DNA of 64,000 nt from SG8-39 sp041558415 (GTDB lineage Bacteria > Pseudomonadota > Gammaproteobacteria > Burkholderiales > SG8-39). The stretch spans positions 62,001 to 126,000 of the forward strand of contig JBFFEY010000003.1 in the NCBI GenBank assembly GCA_041558415.1, written 5' to 3'. The position numbers and the translations under genes were made by a program. This document shows, piece by piece, positions 25,012 to 32,978 of this stretch (within the stretch, counting starts at the first letter, position 1; each line of letters begins with the position of its first letter). The notes under the pieces were generated by a model. It saw nothing but the letters and a program-made list of their open reading frames with translations. It was not told where the DNA came from and searched no databases.

Positions 25012-26079
25012 ATGCGGGTGCAGGCAGCCTCCAACGGTCTTCGCCACATCGACGGCAGCGTCGGCGAGGGCGGGGGGCAGCTGCTGCGGCTCGCGGTTGC
25101 CCTGTCGGCCGTAACGCGGCAGGCCGTCCGCGTGGAGAACATCCGTGCCGGGCGTGCGAAACCGGGGCTCGCTGCGCAGCACCTCGCCGCGGTGCGCGCG
25201 GTCGCCGCGCTGTGCGGCGCAGCTGCCGAGGGGCTCACGCTACGCTCCCGGAGCCTCGTCTTCAAGCCCGGCCAGCCGCGCGGCGGCGAATACCAGTTCG
25301 ATGTCGGCACGGCCGGCAGCGTGACCCTCGTGCTGCAGGCCCTGTTGCCGGTGCTGCTCGCCGGGCAAGTCACGGCCCGCGTCCGGGTACGCGGCGGTAC
25401 GGACGTCGACCGCGCGCCGCCGGTCGACTACCTCGACGCCGTCCTGCTGCCGCTGCTCGCGCGGTTGGGTGCGCGGGTGCGCATGCGTCTCCTGCGGCGC
25501 GGCTACTTCCCGCGCGGCGGCGGTGAGATCGAGCTCGGGGTCGCAGCGCACAGTGTGCGTGCCGTCAGCTTTCAGGCCGAGGGGGAAGCCGCAACGATCC
25601 GCGGCCTGTCGCACGTCGCCGGCCTTCCCGAGCGCGTCGCCGCGCGCATGACGCAGGCGGCGTACGAGCCGCTGGCCGCGGCGGGCATGTCGGTCGATAT
25701 CGAGACCCGCGTGCTGACGGCGGACGCCGCCGATGGATCGGGCGGCGCGATCGTCTGCTGGGCGGAGCGTGGCAACAGCATTCTTGGGGCCGCGCGCGTC
25801 GCCAAACGCGGCGTCCGAGCCGAGGCGCTCGGTGCGGCCGTCGGCGAGTCCCTCGCGGCCGATCTGGCGGCTGGCGTGGCGCTCGATACGCATGCCGCTG
25901 ACCAGCTACTCGTGTATCTCGCCCTTGCCGGCGGCGGCCGCTTCACTACGCGTCGGCTGACACCACATGCGCGAACCGCGATGTGGCTGATCGGCCAGTT
26001 CCTGCCGATCCAGTTCGACGTGCAGGAGGCGGACGACCGCGTCACGGTGACTGTTCGTCCGAGGGCCACAGGCACATGA
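25012..26079 (+). CDS. rtcA: RNA 3'-terminal phosphate cyclase
   Basis: Converts RNA 3'-phosphates (also 2'-phosphates) to 2',3'-cyclic phosphates using ATP, via a covalent AMP-histidine. The family start IDGSVGEGGGQLLRLAVALS is present, as are GGTDVDRAPPVDYL and RRGYFPRGGGEIEL. The nucleotidylated histidine should be H294 in HAADQLLVYLAL. Length is 355, close to the usual 340. There is no rtcB, rtcR or sigma-54 promoter beside it, unlike the enterobacterial rtc operon; instead it is packed between a PrimPol gene and a DUF504 gene (ATGA overlap). Confidence 0.95.
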   Translation: MRVQAASNGLRHIDGSVGEGGGQLLRLAVALSAVTRQAVRVENIRAGRAKPGLAAQHLAAVRAVAALCGAAAEGLTLRSRSLVFKPGQPRGGEYQFDVGTAGSVTLVLQALLPVLLAGQVTARVRVRGGTDVDRAPPVDYLDAVLLPLLARLGARVRMRLLRRGYFPRGGGEIELGVAAHSVRAVSFQAEGEAATIRGLSHVAGLPERVAARMTQAAYEPLAAAGMSVDIETRVLTADAADGSGGAIVCWAERGNSILGAARVAKRGVRAEALGAAVGESLAADLAAGVALDTHAADQLLVYLALAGGGRFTTRRLTPHARTAMWLIGQFLPIQFDVQEADDRVTVTVRPRATGT

Positions 26080-26351
26080 CGCCGATCCACGAACTGCTGG
26101 CGCGCATCCGCTGGGATCCGGCGTTCGGCCGCGGGCGGTTCGAGCTGGTTTACGCAGACAAGCTCGAGCACCGGCTGCTGCGCGTGCCGCTCGAGCGCAT
26201 TCGCATGGAACCGGGCCAGCACTTCGCTTTCGAGGCTACCGATGACCAGGGCAAGCTGCACCGCGTGCCGCTGCACCGCGTGCGCGAGGTATGGCGTGAC
26301 GGCGAGCGCATCTGGGCTCGCGCGCCGAGCGCCGCCGCGGACGGGGCATGA
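26076..26351 (+). CDS. DUF504 (MJ1316 RNA cyclic group end recognition domain) protein
   Basis: A 91-residue single-domain protein. The segments LLARIRWDPAFG, YADKLEHRLLRVPLERIRM and VPLHRVREVWRDGERIWAR match the DUF504/MJ1316 family, which has been proposed to recognise 2',3'-cyclic or related RNA ends and occurs with RNA-repair enzymes. Its start overlaps the rtcA stop by four bases, so the partnership with the cyclase is direct. A plausible role is delivering or sensing cyclised RNA ends; that is inference. Confidence 0.82.
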   Translation: MTPIHELLARIRWDPAFGRGRFELVYADKLEHRLLRVPLERIRMEPGQHFAFEATDDQGKLHRVPLHRVREVWRDGERIWARAPSAAADGA

Positions 26352-27241
26352 AGCCGAGGCTCGAGCAGCGCCTGCGGGCGCATGTCGAAGCCCTCGCCGC
26401 GGGAATCGGCGAGCGCAATGCCTGGCGCCCGCAGGCCCTGCACGCCGCGGCCGCGTACATCCGCAACGCCTGGTCGGATCTCGGGTACGAGGTCACCGCG
26501 CAGGGCTATGAGGCAGAGGGCACCCGGTGCGAGAACCTGTCCATCGAAATCGCGGGTCGCGTGCCGCATACAGGCATCGTCCTCGCCGGCGCGCATTACG
26601 ACACCGTCGTCGGCAGCCCGGGGGCCAACGACAACGCCTCGGGCGTTGCCGGGATCCTCGAGCTGGCCCGCCTGCTGCGGGACGTCGAAACCACGGCAAC
26701 CCTGCGGCTGGTCGCGTTCGTCAACGAGGAGCCGCCGTTCTTCTACTTCGGCCGGATGGGCAGCGGCGTATACGCCGAAGCGGCGCGCGCCCGAGGCGAC
26801 GACATCCGCATCATGCTCTCGCTCGAAATGCTCGGCTGCTACAGCGACCAGCCAGGCAGTCAGCGCTATCCGCCGTTGCTGCGCTGGTTCTATCCCGACC
26901 GTGGCAACTTCATCGGCTTCGTGGCCAACCTGCGCTCTCGGGCAGCGCTGCGGCGGCTGGCGCGCGCCTTCGCAGCCCATTCCGACTTCCCGCTGCAAAC
27001 ACTGGTCAGCCCCTCACTCGTACCCGGCGTCGCATGGAGCGACCAGCTCTCATTCTGGCGCCAGGGCTACGCGGCGGTAATGGTCACCGACACGGCGTTC
27101 TACCGTTATCCGCACTACCATCAGACAACGGACACCCCGGAGAAACTCGATTATGCTCGCATGGCGAGCGTGGTCGACGGGCTGGCGAAGGCGCTGGCTG
27201 AACTCGCCGGAGCCACTGAACAGGGGAGGAGACACACATGA
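26348..27241 (+). CDS. M28 family metallopeptidase
   Basis: Zinc-dependent exopeptidase-like protein of 297 residues. Metal ligands are visible: H83 in AGAHYDTVVGSPGANDNASG with bridging D95, the acidic pair E127-E128 in FVNEEPP, E in LSLEMLGCYS, and the last histidine in YPHYHQTTDTPEKLDY. No signal peptide or membrane segment is seen, so it should be cytoplasmic, whereas many M28 peptidases are exported. The start overlaps the DUF504 stop (ATGA). The substrate is unknown; its link to the RNA-repair genes may be only co-transcription. Confidence 0.88.
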   Translation: MKPRLEQRLRAHVEALAAGIGERNAWRPQALHAAAAYIRNAWSDLGYEVTAQGYEAEGTRCENLSIEIAGRVPHTGIVLAGAHYDTVVGSPGANDNASGVAGILELARLLRDVETTATLRLVAFVNEEPPFFYFGRMGSGVYAEAARARGDDIRIMLSLEMLGCYSDQPGSQRYPPLLRWFYPDRGNFIGFVANLRSRAALRRLARAFAAHSDFPLQTLVSPSLVPGVAWSDQLSFWRQGYAAVMVTDTAFYRYPHYHQTTDTPEKLDYARMASVVDGLAKALAELAGATEQGRRHT

Positions 27242-27963
27242 CAAGCCAGGATCTCGCGCAATCGGTCCGCGCTGCGCTCGAAGCCGACGTCCGCGTCAAC
27301 CTCGTGCGCCATCCACTGCGCATTGACGCCACAGCCGACAGCGCCGTAGTGCTGGAGGGTGAGGTCTCCGACGTCGCCGCCCGCAAGAGTGCGCTGTCGA
27401 TCGCAGCACGCGTGCCCGGCGTACGCGGCATCGTCGACCGGCTGCGCATCGCGATTGCCACGCCGCGTGGCGACGCCGAAATCCGGGACTCGCTCATCAA
27501 GCTGATCGAGCAGGAAAGCGAACTCTCGAACTGTACGTTGCGCGTGCGCCTCGACGGGCGGCTTGAGACGCTGCGCGACGCAGGCGCAGACGGCTCGGGC
27601 GAGGTTGAGGCCGCGATCCAATCGGGCGTAATCACGTTCAACGGTCAGGTTCTGAGCCTGACGCACAAGCGCATGCTTGGGGTTTTGGCGTGGTGGACGC
27701 CGGGCTGCCGCGACGTCATCAATGGCATCGCTGTTGTGCCGGACGAACAGGATAACGACGACGAGATGATCGATGCGGTGCGGCTCGCCCTGGAAATGGA
27801 CCCGATGCTGAAGGCGGAGACGATCGCCGTGCAATGCCGCAACGCGGTCGTCACTCTCGAAGGCAAGGTGCGCACCGAGGCGGGCCGCCACCAGGCAGAG
27901 CTCGACGCCTGGTACGTGTTCGGCATCGAGCGCGTGGAAAACCGTCTGCGCCTCGAGGACTGA
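27238..27963 (+). CDS. BON-domain protein (three BON-like domains)
   Basis: A 241-residue protein built of BON-like repeats at about residues 8-70, 78-155 and 172-240. Typical elements are VVLEGEVSDVAARKSALSIA with PGVRGIVDRL in the first, GVITFNGQVLSLTHKRMLGVL in the second, and VVTLEGKVRTEAGRHQAELD with GIERVENRL in the third. BON domains usually bind phospholipid and sit in the periplasm, but no signal peptide is visible. It starts inside the stop of the M28 gene and has gaggagac just upstream of the ATG. Function unknown. Confidence 0.85.
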   Translation: MTSQDLAQSVRAALEADVRVNLVRHPLRIDATADSAVVLEGEVSDVAARKSALSIAARVPGVRGIVDRLRIAIATPRGDAEIRDSLIKLIEQESELSNCTLRVRLDGRLETLRDAGADGSGEVEAAIQSGVITFNGQVLSLTHKRMLGVLAWWTPGCRDVINGIAVVPDEQDNDDEMIDAVRLALEMDPMLKAETIAVQCRNAVVTLEGKVRTEAGRHQAELDAWYVFGIERVENRLRLED

Positions 27964-27974
27964 GGCGCCCAGCG

Positions 27975-28838
27975 TCAACCGCCGAGGAACAGGCGGCCGA
28001 CGTCCGGATTCGCGAGTAGCGCGTCGCCGGTGTCGGCCATGGCAATCTGGCCAGTCACCAGCACATAACCCAGATCGGCGAATTCCAGGCCGCGCTTGGC
28101 GTTCTGCTCGACCATGATGATGGTCTTGCCTTCGCCCTTCTGCAGCTCAGTGAGAATGTCGAAAACCATGTCGATGAAGCGCGGCTCCAGGCCGATCGAC
28201 GGCTCGTCGACCAGCAGCACCTCGGGCTCCATCACCAGGGCGCGCGAGATCTCGAGCAGGCGTCGTTCACCGCCGGAAAGCACCTTGGCGGGATGCTTGC
28301 GGCGCGCGGCGAGGCGGTCGTACTTGGCAAATACCTTCTCCGCGCGCTCCTTCGCGAGCGCAGGCGATTCGAGCAGGTATCCACCCATCCAGAGATTCTC
28401 CTCGACCGTCATGTTCGGGAACACCGACTTGTCCTGCAGGATGTAGGCTATTCCCGCCTCGCGCAGCTTCTGGCTCGAGTTCAACCGCGTGATGTCGTTC
28501 GCTTGCGCGCCTTCGCCGACGGTGATGCGCCCGCCGAAGATGCGCGTGAAACCGAAAATCGAATGCAACACGGTCGACTTGCCAGCGCCATTGGGGCCGA
28601 TGAGGCACAGCGACTGGCCGCGCGCCACGGCGAGGTCGAAGTCGTGCAGGATCTCCATCTTGCCGTAGCCTGCCGACAGTCCCGAAATGTGCACGAAGGG
28701 CTTGTCGTTCGCGAGCGCCTCGATGCGCGCCGACGTAATGCCTCCGCCGAGCTTCTGCGCCTCGCGGTTGACCTCCTCGACCGAGATGACGGTATCGACC
28801 TTGCCGCCGTGGTAGCCAACCGAGCGCGTCGACGACAT
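27975..28838 (-). CDS. livF: Branched-chain amino acid ABC transporter ATP-binding protein LivF
   Basis: Second ATPase of a high-affinity amino acid importer. Walker A GPNGAGKST, signature LSGGERRLLEISRAL and Walker B VLLVDEPSIGLEP are intact. From ATG 28838 the protein is 287 residues, about 50 longer than usual LivF: an N-terminal stretch (about 1-48, with ISVEEVNREAQKLGGGITSA) precedes the ABC domain. The ATG overlaps the livG stop (ATGA). It is the last gene of livKHMGF and converges on the BON gene with an 11-base gap. Confidence 0.94.
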   Translation of the reverse strand: MSSTRSVGYHGGKVDTVISVEEVNREAQKLGGGITSARIEALANDKPFVHISGLSAGYGKMEILHDFDLAVARGQSLCLIGPNGAGKSTVLHSIFGFTRIFGGRITVGEGAQANDITRLNSSQKLREAGIAYILQDKSVFPNMTVEENLWMGGYLLESPALAKERAEKVFAKYDRLAARRKHPAKVLSGGERRLLEISRALVMEPEVLLVDEPSIGLEPRFIDMVFDILTELQKGEGKTIIMVEQNAKRGLEFADLGYVLVTGQIAMADTGDALLANPDVGRLFLGG

Positions 28839-29587
28839 CAGTGCGCCCCAAGATATGCGTCGATGACGCGCTGGTCGTTCTGGATGCTGGCTGGAGCGCC
28901 TTGCGCGAGCAGCTCGCCGTGCGCGAGGCAGTAGACGATGTCCGCCATGTTCATGATCACACGCATGTTGTGTTCGATGACGAACATGGTGATGCCAAAC
29001 TCGCTGTTGGCGCGTTTCAAACGGTCGATGAGGCCATTGATGAGCGTCGGGTTGATACCTGCCGTCGGCTCGTCGAGCATCAGCACCTCGGGCTCGTTCA
29101 TCAGCGCCATGGCGAACTCGAGCAGCTTCTGCTGACCGAAGGACAGCGAGCCGGCGAGCAGCCTGCGCTTCGCGTACAGGCCGACGAACTCGAGCAGCCG
29201 CTCGGCGCGCTCCTGTGGCTCGCCCGAATGCGTTGCGAACATGTCGGTCCACGATGCGTGACGATGCGGAATCGAGATCAGCATATTCTGCATGCAGTCG
29301 AGCTTGCCGTAGATGCGCGTCTGCTGAAAGGTGCGCAGCAGCCCAAGGCGTGCGATTCGCTGCACGTTCAGGTCCGAGATCTCGCGCCCCTTGAAGCGGA
29401 TCGAGCCCGAATCGATCGGGTGGTAGCCGACGATGGAGTTGAACAGCGTCGTCTTGCCCGAACCGTTGGGGCCAATTAAGCCCGTGATCTTGCCGTTCGG
29501 CACCGTGAGCGAGATATCGCGGTTGGCAATCACGCCACCGAACGACTTGGTGACGTTCGACACCTCGATGACCGCCGCGGTGCTCAT
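28838..29587 (-). CDS. livG: Branched-chain amino acid ABC transporter ATP-binding protein LivG
   Basis: First ATPase of the importer, 249 residues from ATG 29587. Walker A GPNGSGKTT, signature SLSFGQQKLLEFAMAL and Walker B VLMLDEPTAGINP are all present, followed by the IEHNMRVIMNMAD switch histidine segment. The start overlaps the livM stop. It pairs with LivF under the LivH/LivM permeases. Substrate could be branched-chain amino acids, amides or other small acids; the family does not fix it. Confidence 0.95.
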   Translation of the reverse strand: MSTAAVIEVSNVTKSFGGVIANRDISLTVPNGKITGLIGPNGSGKTTLFNSIVGYHPIDSGSIRFKGREISDLNVQRIARLGLLRTFQQTRIYGKLDCMQNMLISIPHRHASWTDMFATHSGEPQERAERLLEFVGLYAKRRLLAGSLSFGQQKLLEFAMALMNEPEVLMLDEPTAGINPTLINGLIDRLKRANSEFGITMFVIEHNMRVIMNMADIVYCLAHGELLAQGAPASIQNDQRVIDAYLGAH

Positions 29588-30636
29588 GCCTCTTCCTGGC
29601 TGGAAATGGTGGTGCGGCGGTCGACCACCAGCCCGAAGCGCTCCGGCCACTTCTCGCGCATCCAGCCCACGATGCCCTGCTGGAAGAAGACCACGTTCAC
29701 GATGATGAGTGCACCAAGCGCGATCCACTGCCAGCCGAGCAGGTAAGTCCAAGTGACTTCCTTAATGAGGTGAAACAGGACCGCGCCGATCACGGGCCCC
29801 CACAACGTCCCTTTGCCGCCGAGCAGCACCATCAGCACCATGAAAACCCCAAAGGTCACCGTCGGGAAGGCGACCTCGAGCGGCTCGATAAATCCGGTCA
29901 TGTTGCCGAACACCGCACCGACGATCGCAAGGAAGAACCCGGAGATCGCCCAGGCGACGGTCTTGTAGCGAGTGGTGTGGATGCCCATCGCCTCGGCTTT
30001 CTCCTCGTCGTCGCGAATCGCGTTGACCGCAAGTCCGAAGCTGGTGCCGTACAGCCAGCGCAGGAACGCGAACGTGGCGATCGACGCCACGAAGCACAGA
30101 AAGTAGTAGAGCAGCGCCCGGTCGTTGGGGTCTCCCGGATAGACGGGGAGCGAGATGCCGCTGCCGCCCCCCACGTAGCTCCATGTGCCGATCAGCTCGG
30201 CCGAGGCGAGCGCCACGCCGAGCGTACCGATGGCGAAATACGGGCCGCGCAGGCCGAAGACGATGCGGCCGAAGAAGATCGCGAGCACTACGCAGCCGAG
30301 GGCGGCCAGAACGATGCCCAGGGCGAGGCCGGTAAAGTACTGCTGAAGCGTAAAATCGACTTTGATCGCGCCGTAGGCAGCCGTGTACTGGCCGATGTCG
30401 TAGTACAGGCCGATCTGCGTGAGCGCACAGATGTACATGCCGGCGCCGAAAAAGAAGATATTGCCGAGCGAGTTGTAGCCCATCTGCCCGCCGACAATGT
30501 CCCAGGTCAGCGCGAACAGGATCATGATCCACAGCACCGCAAGCTGGAACGTGTACTCGGGGAACGCAAACGGCGCGACGATCCCGGCGGCGAGGATGCC
30601 GCCGTAGAGCAGCCCAAGCTTGGCTGCCCGGCTCAT
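29584..30636 (-). CDS. livM: Branched-chain amino acid ABC transporter permease LivM
   Basis: Inner-membrane permease of 350 residues with about eight to nine hydrophobic segments. The LivM motif region GLRGPYFAIGTLGVALA and the coupling segment AIRDDEEKAEAMGIHTTRYKT, which contacts the ATPases, are clear. A hydrophilic tail follows the last helix. It overlaps livH upstream and livG downstream by four bases each, showing tight coupling. Confidence 0.95.
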   Translation of the reverse strand: MSRAAKLGLLYGGILAAGIVAPFAFPEYTFQLAVLWIMILFALTWDIVGGQMGYNSLGNIFFFGAGMYICALTQIGLYYDIGQYTAAYGAIKVDFTLQQYFTGLALGIVLAALGCVVLAIFFGRIVFGLRGPYFAIGTLGVALASAELIGTWSYVGGGSGISLPVYPGDPNDRALLYYFLCFVASIATFAFLRWLYGTSFGLAVNAIRDDEEKAEAMGIHTTRYKTVAWAISGFFLAIVGAVFGNMTGFIEPLEVAFPTVTFGVFMVLMVLLGGKGTLWGPVIGAVLFHLIKEVTWTYLLGWQWIALGALIIVNVVFFQQGIVGWMREKWPERFGLVVDRRTTISSQEEA

Positions 30637-31532
30637 GCCACAGCCCGACGATGGCGCGCCTGCTGGATCTGGCGCACCACCAATACCACCACCAGCAGAC
30701 CGACGACCGTGGCCTGCTGGAACTGCGCGCCGAGCAGGAAGCCTGAGTACTGCTCGGCGAAGCCGAGACCGAAGCCCGCCAGAATCACGCCGAAGAGATT
30801 GCCGAAGCCGGCCGCCGTGACGATGACGAAGGCGCGAATCGAGTGGGTGATGCCGAAAAACGGCTGGATCGTCCAGATCATCGAAATCAGCACGCCTGCG
30901 GCGCCGCAGATCGCCGCATTCAGCGCGTAGGTAAACTGGTAGACGCGGTCGGTATCGATGCCCATCACGCGCGCGGCGCGCGCGTCCTGGGCAGTGGCGC
31001 GGATCGCCTGGCCCATGCGACTGCGTTTCATGAACACAATGACAATCGCAGCAAGAATGGCCGCAAGGCCCAGGGATATCAGCTTGATTTCGGCGATCGT
31101 CACCAATCCGCCAAACAGCTGACGCGACTCGAACCCGGAGTCGGCGGTCACCACTTCGGGCCCGAAGATCAGGTTCATGCTCTGTGCCATGACGATCGCC
31201 AGCCCGAAGGTCGCGAGCAGCGACGTGAAAAGATCACGCTCAATGACCCGGCAGATGATCAGCCGGTAGACCACCCAGCCGTAGACGAACAATACGACGA
31301 TCGCCAGCGGCAGGCCGAAGATCGGGTGAACGCCGTTGTTCGCCAGCGTCACGGCGAGGAAACCTCCGAGGATCACCATGTCGCCCTGGCAGAGGTTCTT
31401 GACGTTCATTACGCCCCAGACCATCGCCAGCCCGTAGGCCGCAAGCGCGAACGTCGCCCCTATGCACAGCCCGTCGATCAGCAACTGCACGTTGAGGACG
31501 GGTGCTTGTATGAGCAAGCTCAGGTTGTCCAT
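30633..31532 (-). CDS. livH: Branched-chain amino acid ABC transporter permease LivH
   Basis: Inner-membrane permease of 299 residues with about eight hydrophobic segments. It starts QLLIDGLCIGATFALAAYGL, the usual LivH opening, and has the coupling helix QAIRATAQDARAARVMGIDT. It is the first permease gene after the binding-protein gene, separated from it by a 77-base gap with a strong hairpin. Confidence 0.95.
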   Translation of the reverse strand: MDNLSLLIQAPVLNVQLLIDGLCIGATFALAAYGLAMVWGVMNVKNLCQGDMVILGGFLAVTLANNGVHPIFGLPLAIVVLFVYGWVVYRLIICRVIERDLFTSLLATFGLAIVMAQSMNLIFGPEVVTADSGFESRQLFGGLVTIAEIKLISLGLAAILAAIVIVFMKRSRMGQAIRATAQDARAARVMGIDTDRVYQFTYALNAAICGAAGVLISMIWTIQPFFGITHSIRAFVIVTAAGFGNLFGVILAGFGLGFAEQYSGFLLGAQFQQATVVGLLVVVLVVRQIQQARHRRAVA

Positions 31533-31552
31533 GCGGTCCCCTTCGGATGAGC

Positions 31553-31585
31553 GAGTCCCTGCCGCGGCGGCGCGCGGCAGGGCTC
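31553..31585 (-). promoter_or_regulatory. Intercistronic hairpin between livK and livH
   Basis: ccctgccgcg (31557-31566) pairs perfectly with cgcggcaggg (31573-31582) around a 6-base loop; gag/ctc extend it beyond one bulged base, giving a 13-bp stem. No T-run follows on the transcribed strand. Such hairpins after a binding-protein gene commonly protect the upstream mRNA, giving more binding protein than permease. Confidence 0.7.
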
Positions 31586-31609
31586 GTCACAAGCTTATGG
31601 CGCAATACC

Positions 31610-32845
31610 CTACTTGAGCGGGTAGACCAGCGGCACCGCCGCCCAGCGGGTCGGTGCCACCACCTTCAGCTCGCCGCCCTGGATCTGGCGCAGCACCATC
31701 GGCTTGGCGACATTGTTGCCCGCCTTGGAGAACTTGATGTTGCCGTAAAAGGTCTCCATCTCGGTCGCGGCGATCGCGTCGCGCAGCTTCTCGGTGTCGA
31801 ACGAGTTGGCCCGCTCGAAGGCATCCTTCCACACCAGCACGGCCGCCGAGGCTTGCGCGAGCTGATAGGGAACAACCTTGTACTGCGAGTAGGTCGCCTT
31901 GACGTGCTTGTCGAAATCGGCCGCGCTGCCAAAGTAGTTGTCTTTGTAGCTCAGGGTCTCGTCCCATTGCGTCGGGCAGAGGTAACCTTCGACCGATTTG
32001 CCGAACTGCGAGATCAGCTTGCCGGACTCGCAGTGCGTGATGCCGACCATGGGCGCCTTGACCTGCATCTCCTTCATCTGGCGCGCGGCAGTGGCCGCGC
32101 CCTTTTCGTGGCCGGAGATCAGGATCAGGTCGGGCTTGAGCGCCTTTATCTTGGTCAGCGTCGGCGAGATGTCGTTCAGGTCGCGCGGCATCTTGTCGTC
32201 GATGACGATTTTCATGCCATGGCGCTTAATGTCCTCCACGCAGCCCGCCCGTACGTCCAGAGAGAACGGGTCGTTCTCGAAGACCATCGCCACCTTCACG
32301 TCCTTCGGGTTCTTGCCCGCCTTCTTCGCCACCTCGGCTTTCAGGTCGATCGCGCTGCCCAAGTACTGTTCGGAGGTGGAGAGCACGGCGAACATGTACC
32401 GGTAGCCCTGCGTAAAGAGCGAGCGCGAGGCGCCCTCGGCCTCGACCATCGGGATCTTGTATTTCTCGGTCACCGGGGCGATGGCCTTCGTCAGACCCGA
32501 GCTGTAGGGGCCGAGCATGAACTTGACACCATCCTGCTGAATCAGGCGCTCGGCGAGCTGCGCGCCGCGTGCGGGCGTCGACTCGTCGTCGTAATAGACG
32601 ACCTTCATCTTGTAGGACTTGCCACCGACTTTGACACCGCCCATCTCGTTGATGCGCTTGACGGCGATGTCGTAGCCGTTCTTGGCGTTGACGCCGTTGG
32701 ACGAGTACTTGCCGGTGAGCGAGATCGCCGCGCCAAGGATGATCTCATCGCCTTCGACTTTGGCGACCGCCGACGACGCGAAGGCGAGCGCGACCGCCGT
32801 TGCTGCGGCGCAGCTGATGCGCTTGAAATAGAACGCTTGTTTCAT
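31610..32845 (-). CDS. livK: Branched-chain amino acid ABC transporter substrate-binding protein
   Basis: Periplasmic solute-binding protein of 411 residues, type I fold (Peripla_BP_6). A signal peptide (cleavage likely after SSAVA, residue 28) is followed by the conserved opening GAAISLTGKYSSNGVNAKNG and the segment VVYYDDESTPARGAQLAERL. The ATG has a strong ggaggagg ribosome site a few bases upstream. It is the first gene of livKHMGF. Substrate is not predictable from sequence; aromatic or organic acids are possible given the catabolic genes elsewhere in the window. Confidence 0.93.
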   Translation of the reverse strand: MKQAFYFKRISCAAATAVALAFASSAVAKVEGDEIILGAAISLTGKYSSNGVNAKNGYDIAVKRINEMGGVKVGGKSYKMKVVYYDDESTPARGAQLAERLIQQDGVKFMLGPYSSGLTKAIAPVTEKYKIPMVEAEGASRSLFTQGYRYMFAVLSTSEQYLGSAIDLKAEVAKKAGKNPKDVKVAMVFENDPFSLDVRAGCVEDIKRHGMKIVIDDKMPRDLNDISPTLTKIKALKPDLILISGHEKGAATAARQMKEMQVKAPMVGITHCESGKLISQFGKSVEGYLCPTQWDETLSYKDNYFGSAADFDKHVKATYSQYKVVPYQLAQASAAVLVWKDAFERANSFDTEKLRDAIAATEMETFYGNIKFSKAGNNVAKPMVLRQIQGGELKVVAPTRWAAVPLVYPLK

Positions 32846-32946
32846 TACCTGTCCTCCTCCAAGTAGGTATCGCGGTCATGGGATCGCGAGGGCGAAACAT
32901 TAGCACAGGGCGGCGGCGTGGGAAACTGCATCCGCTGCTCGTGGAC

Positions 32947-32962
32947 GGCTCATGCATGAGCC
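32947..32962. repeat. Perfect 16-bp palindrome upstream of livK
   Basis: ggctcatg/catgagcc is a perfect palindrome without a loop, in the 133-base gap between the MFS gene stop and the livK start (both - strand), about 102 bases before livK. It lacks a T-run. It could be an operator for the liv operon or the end of the MFS transcript. The rest of the gap shows no gene. Confidence 0.5.
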
Positions 32963-32978
32963 ACTCGGCGCGGCGTGC

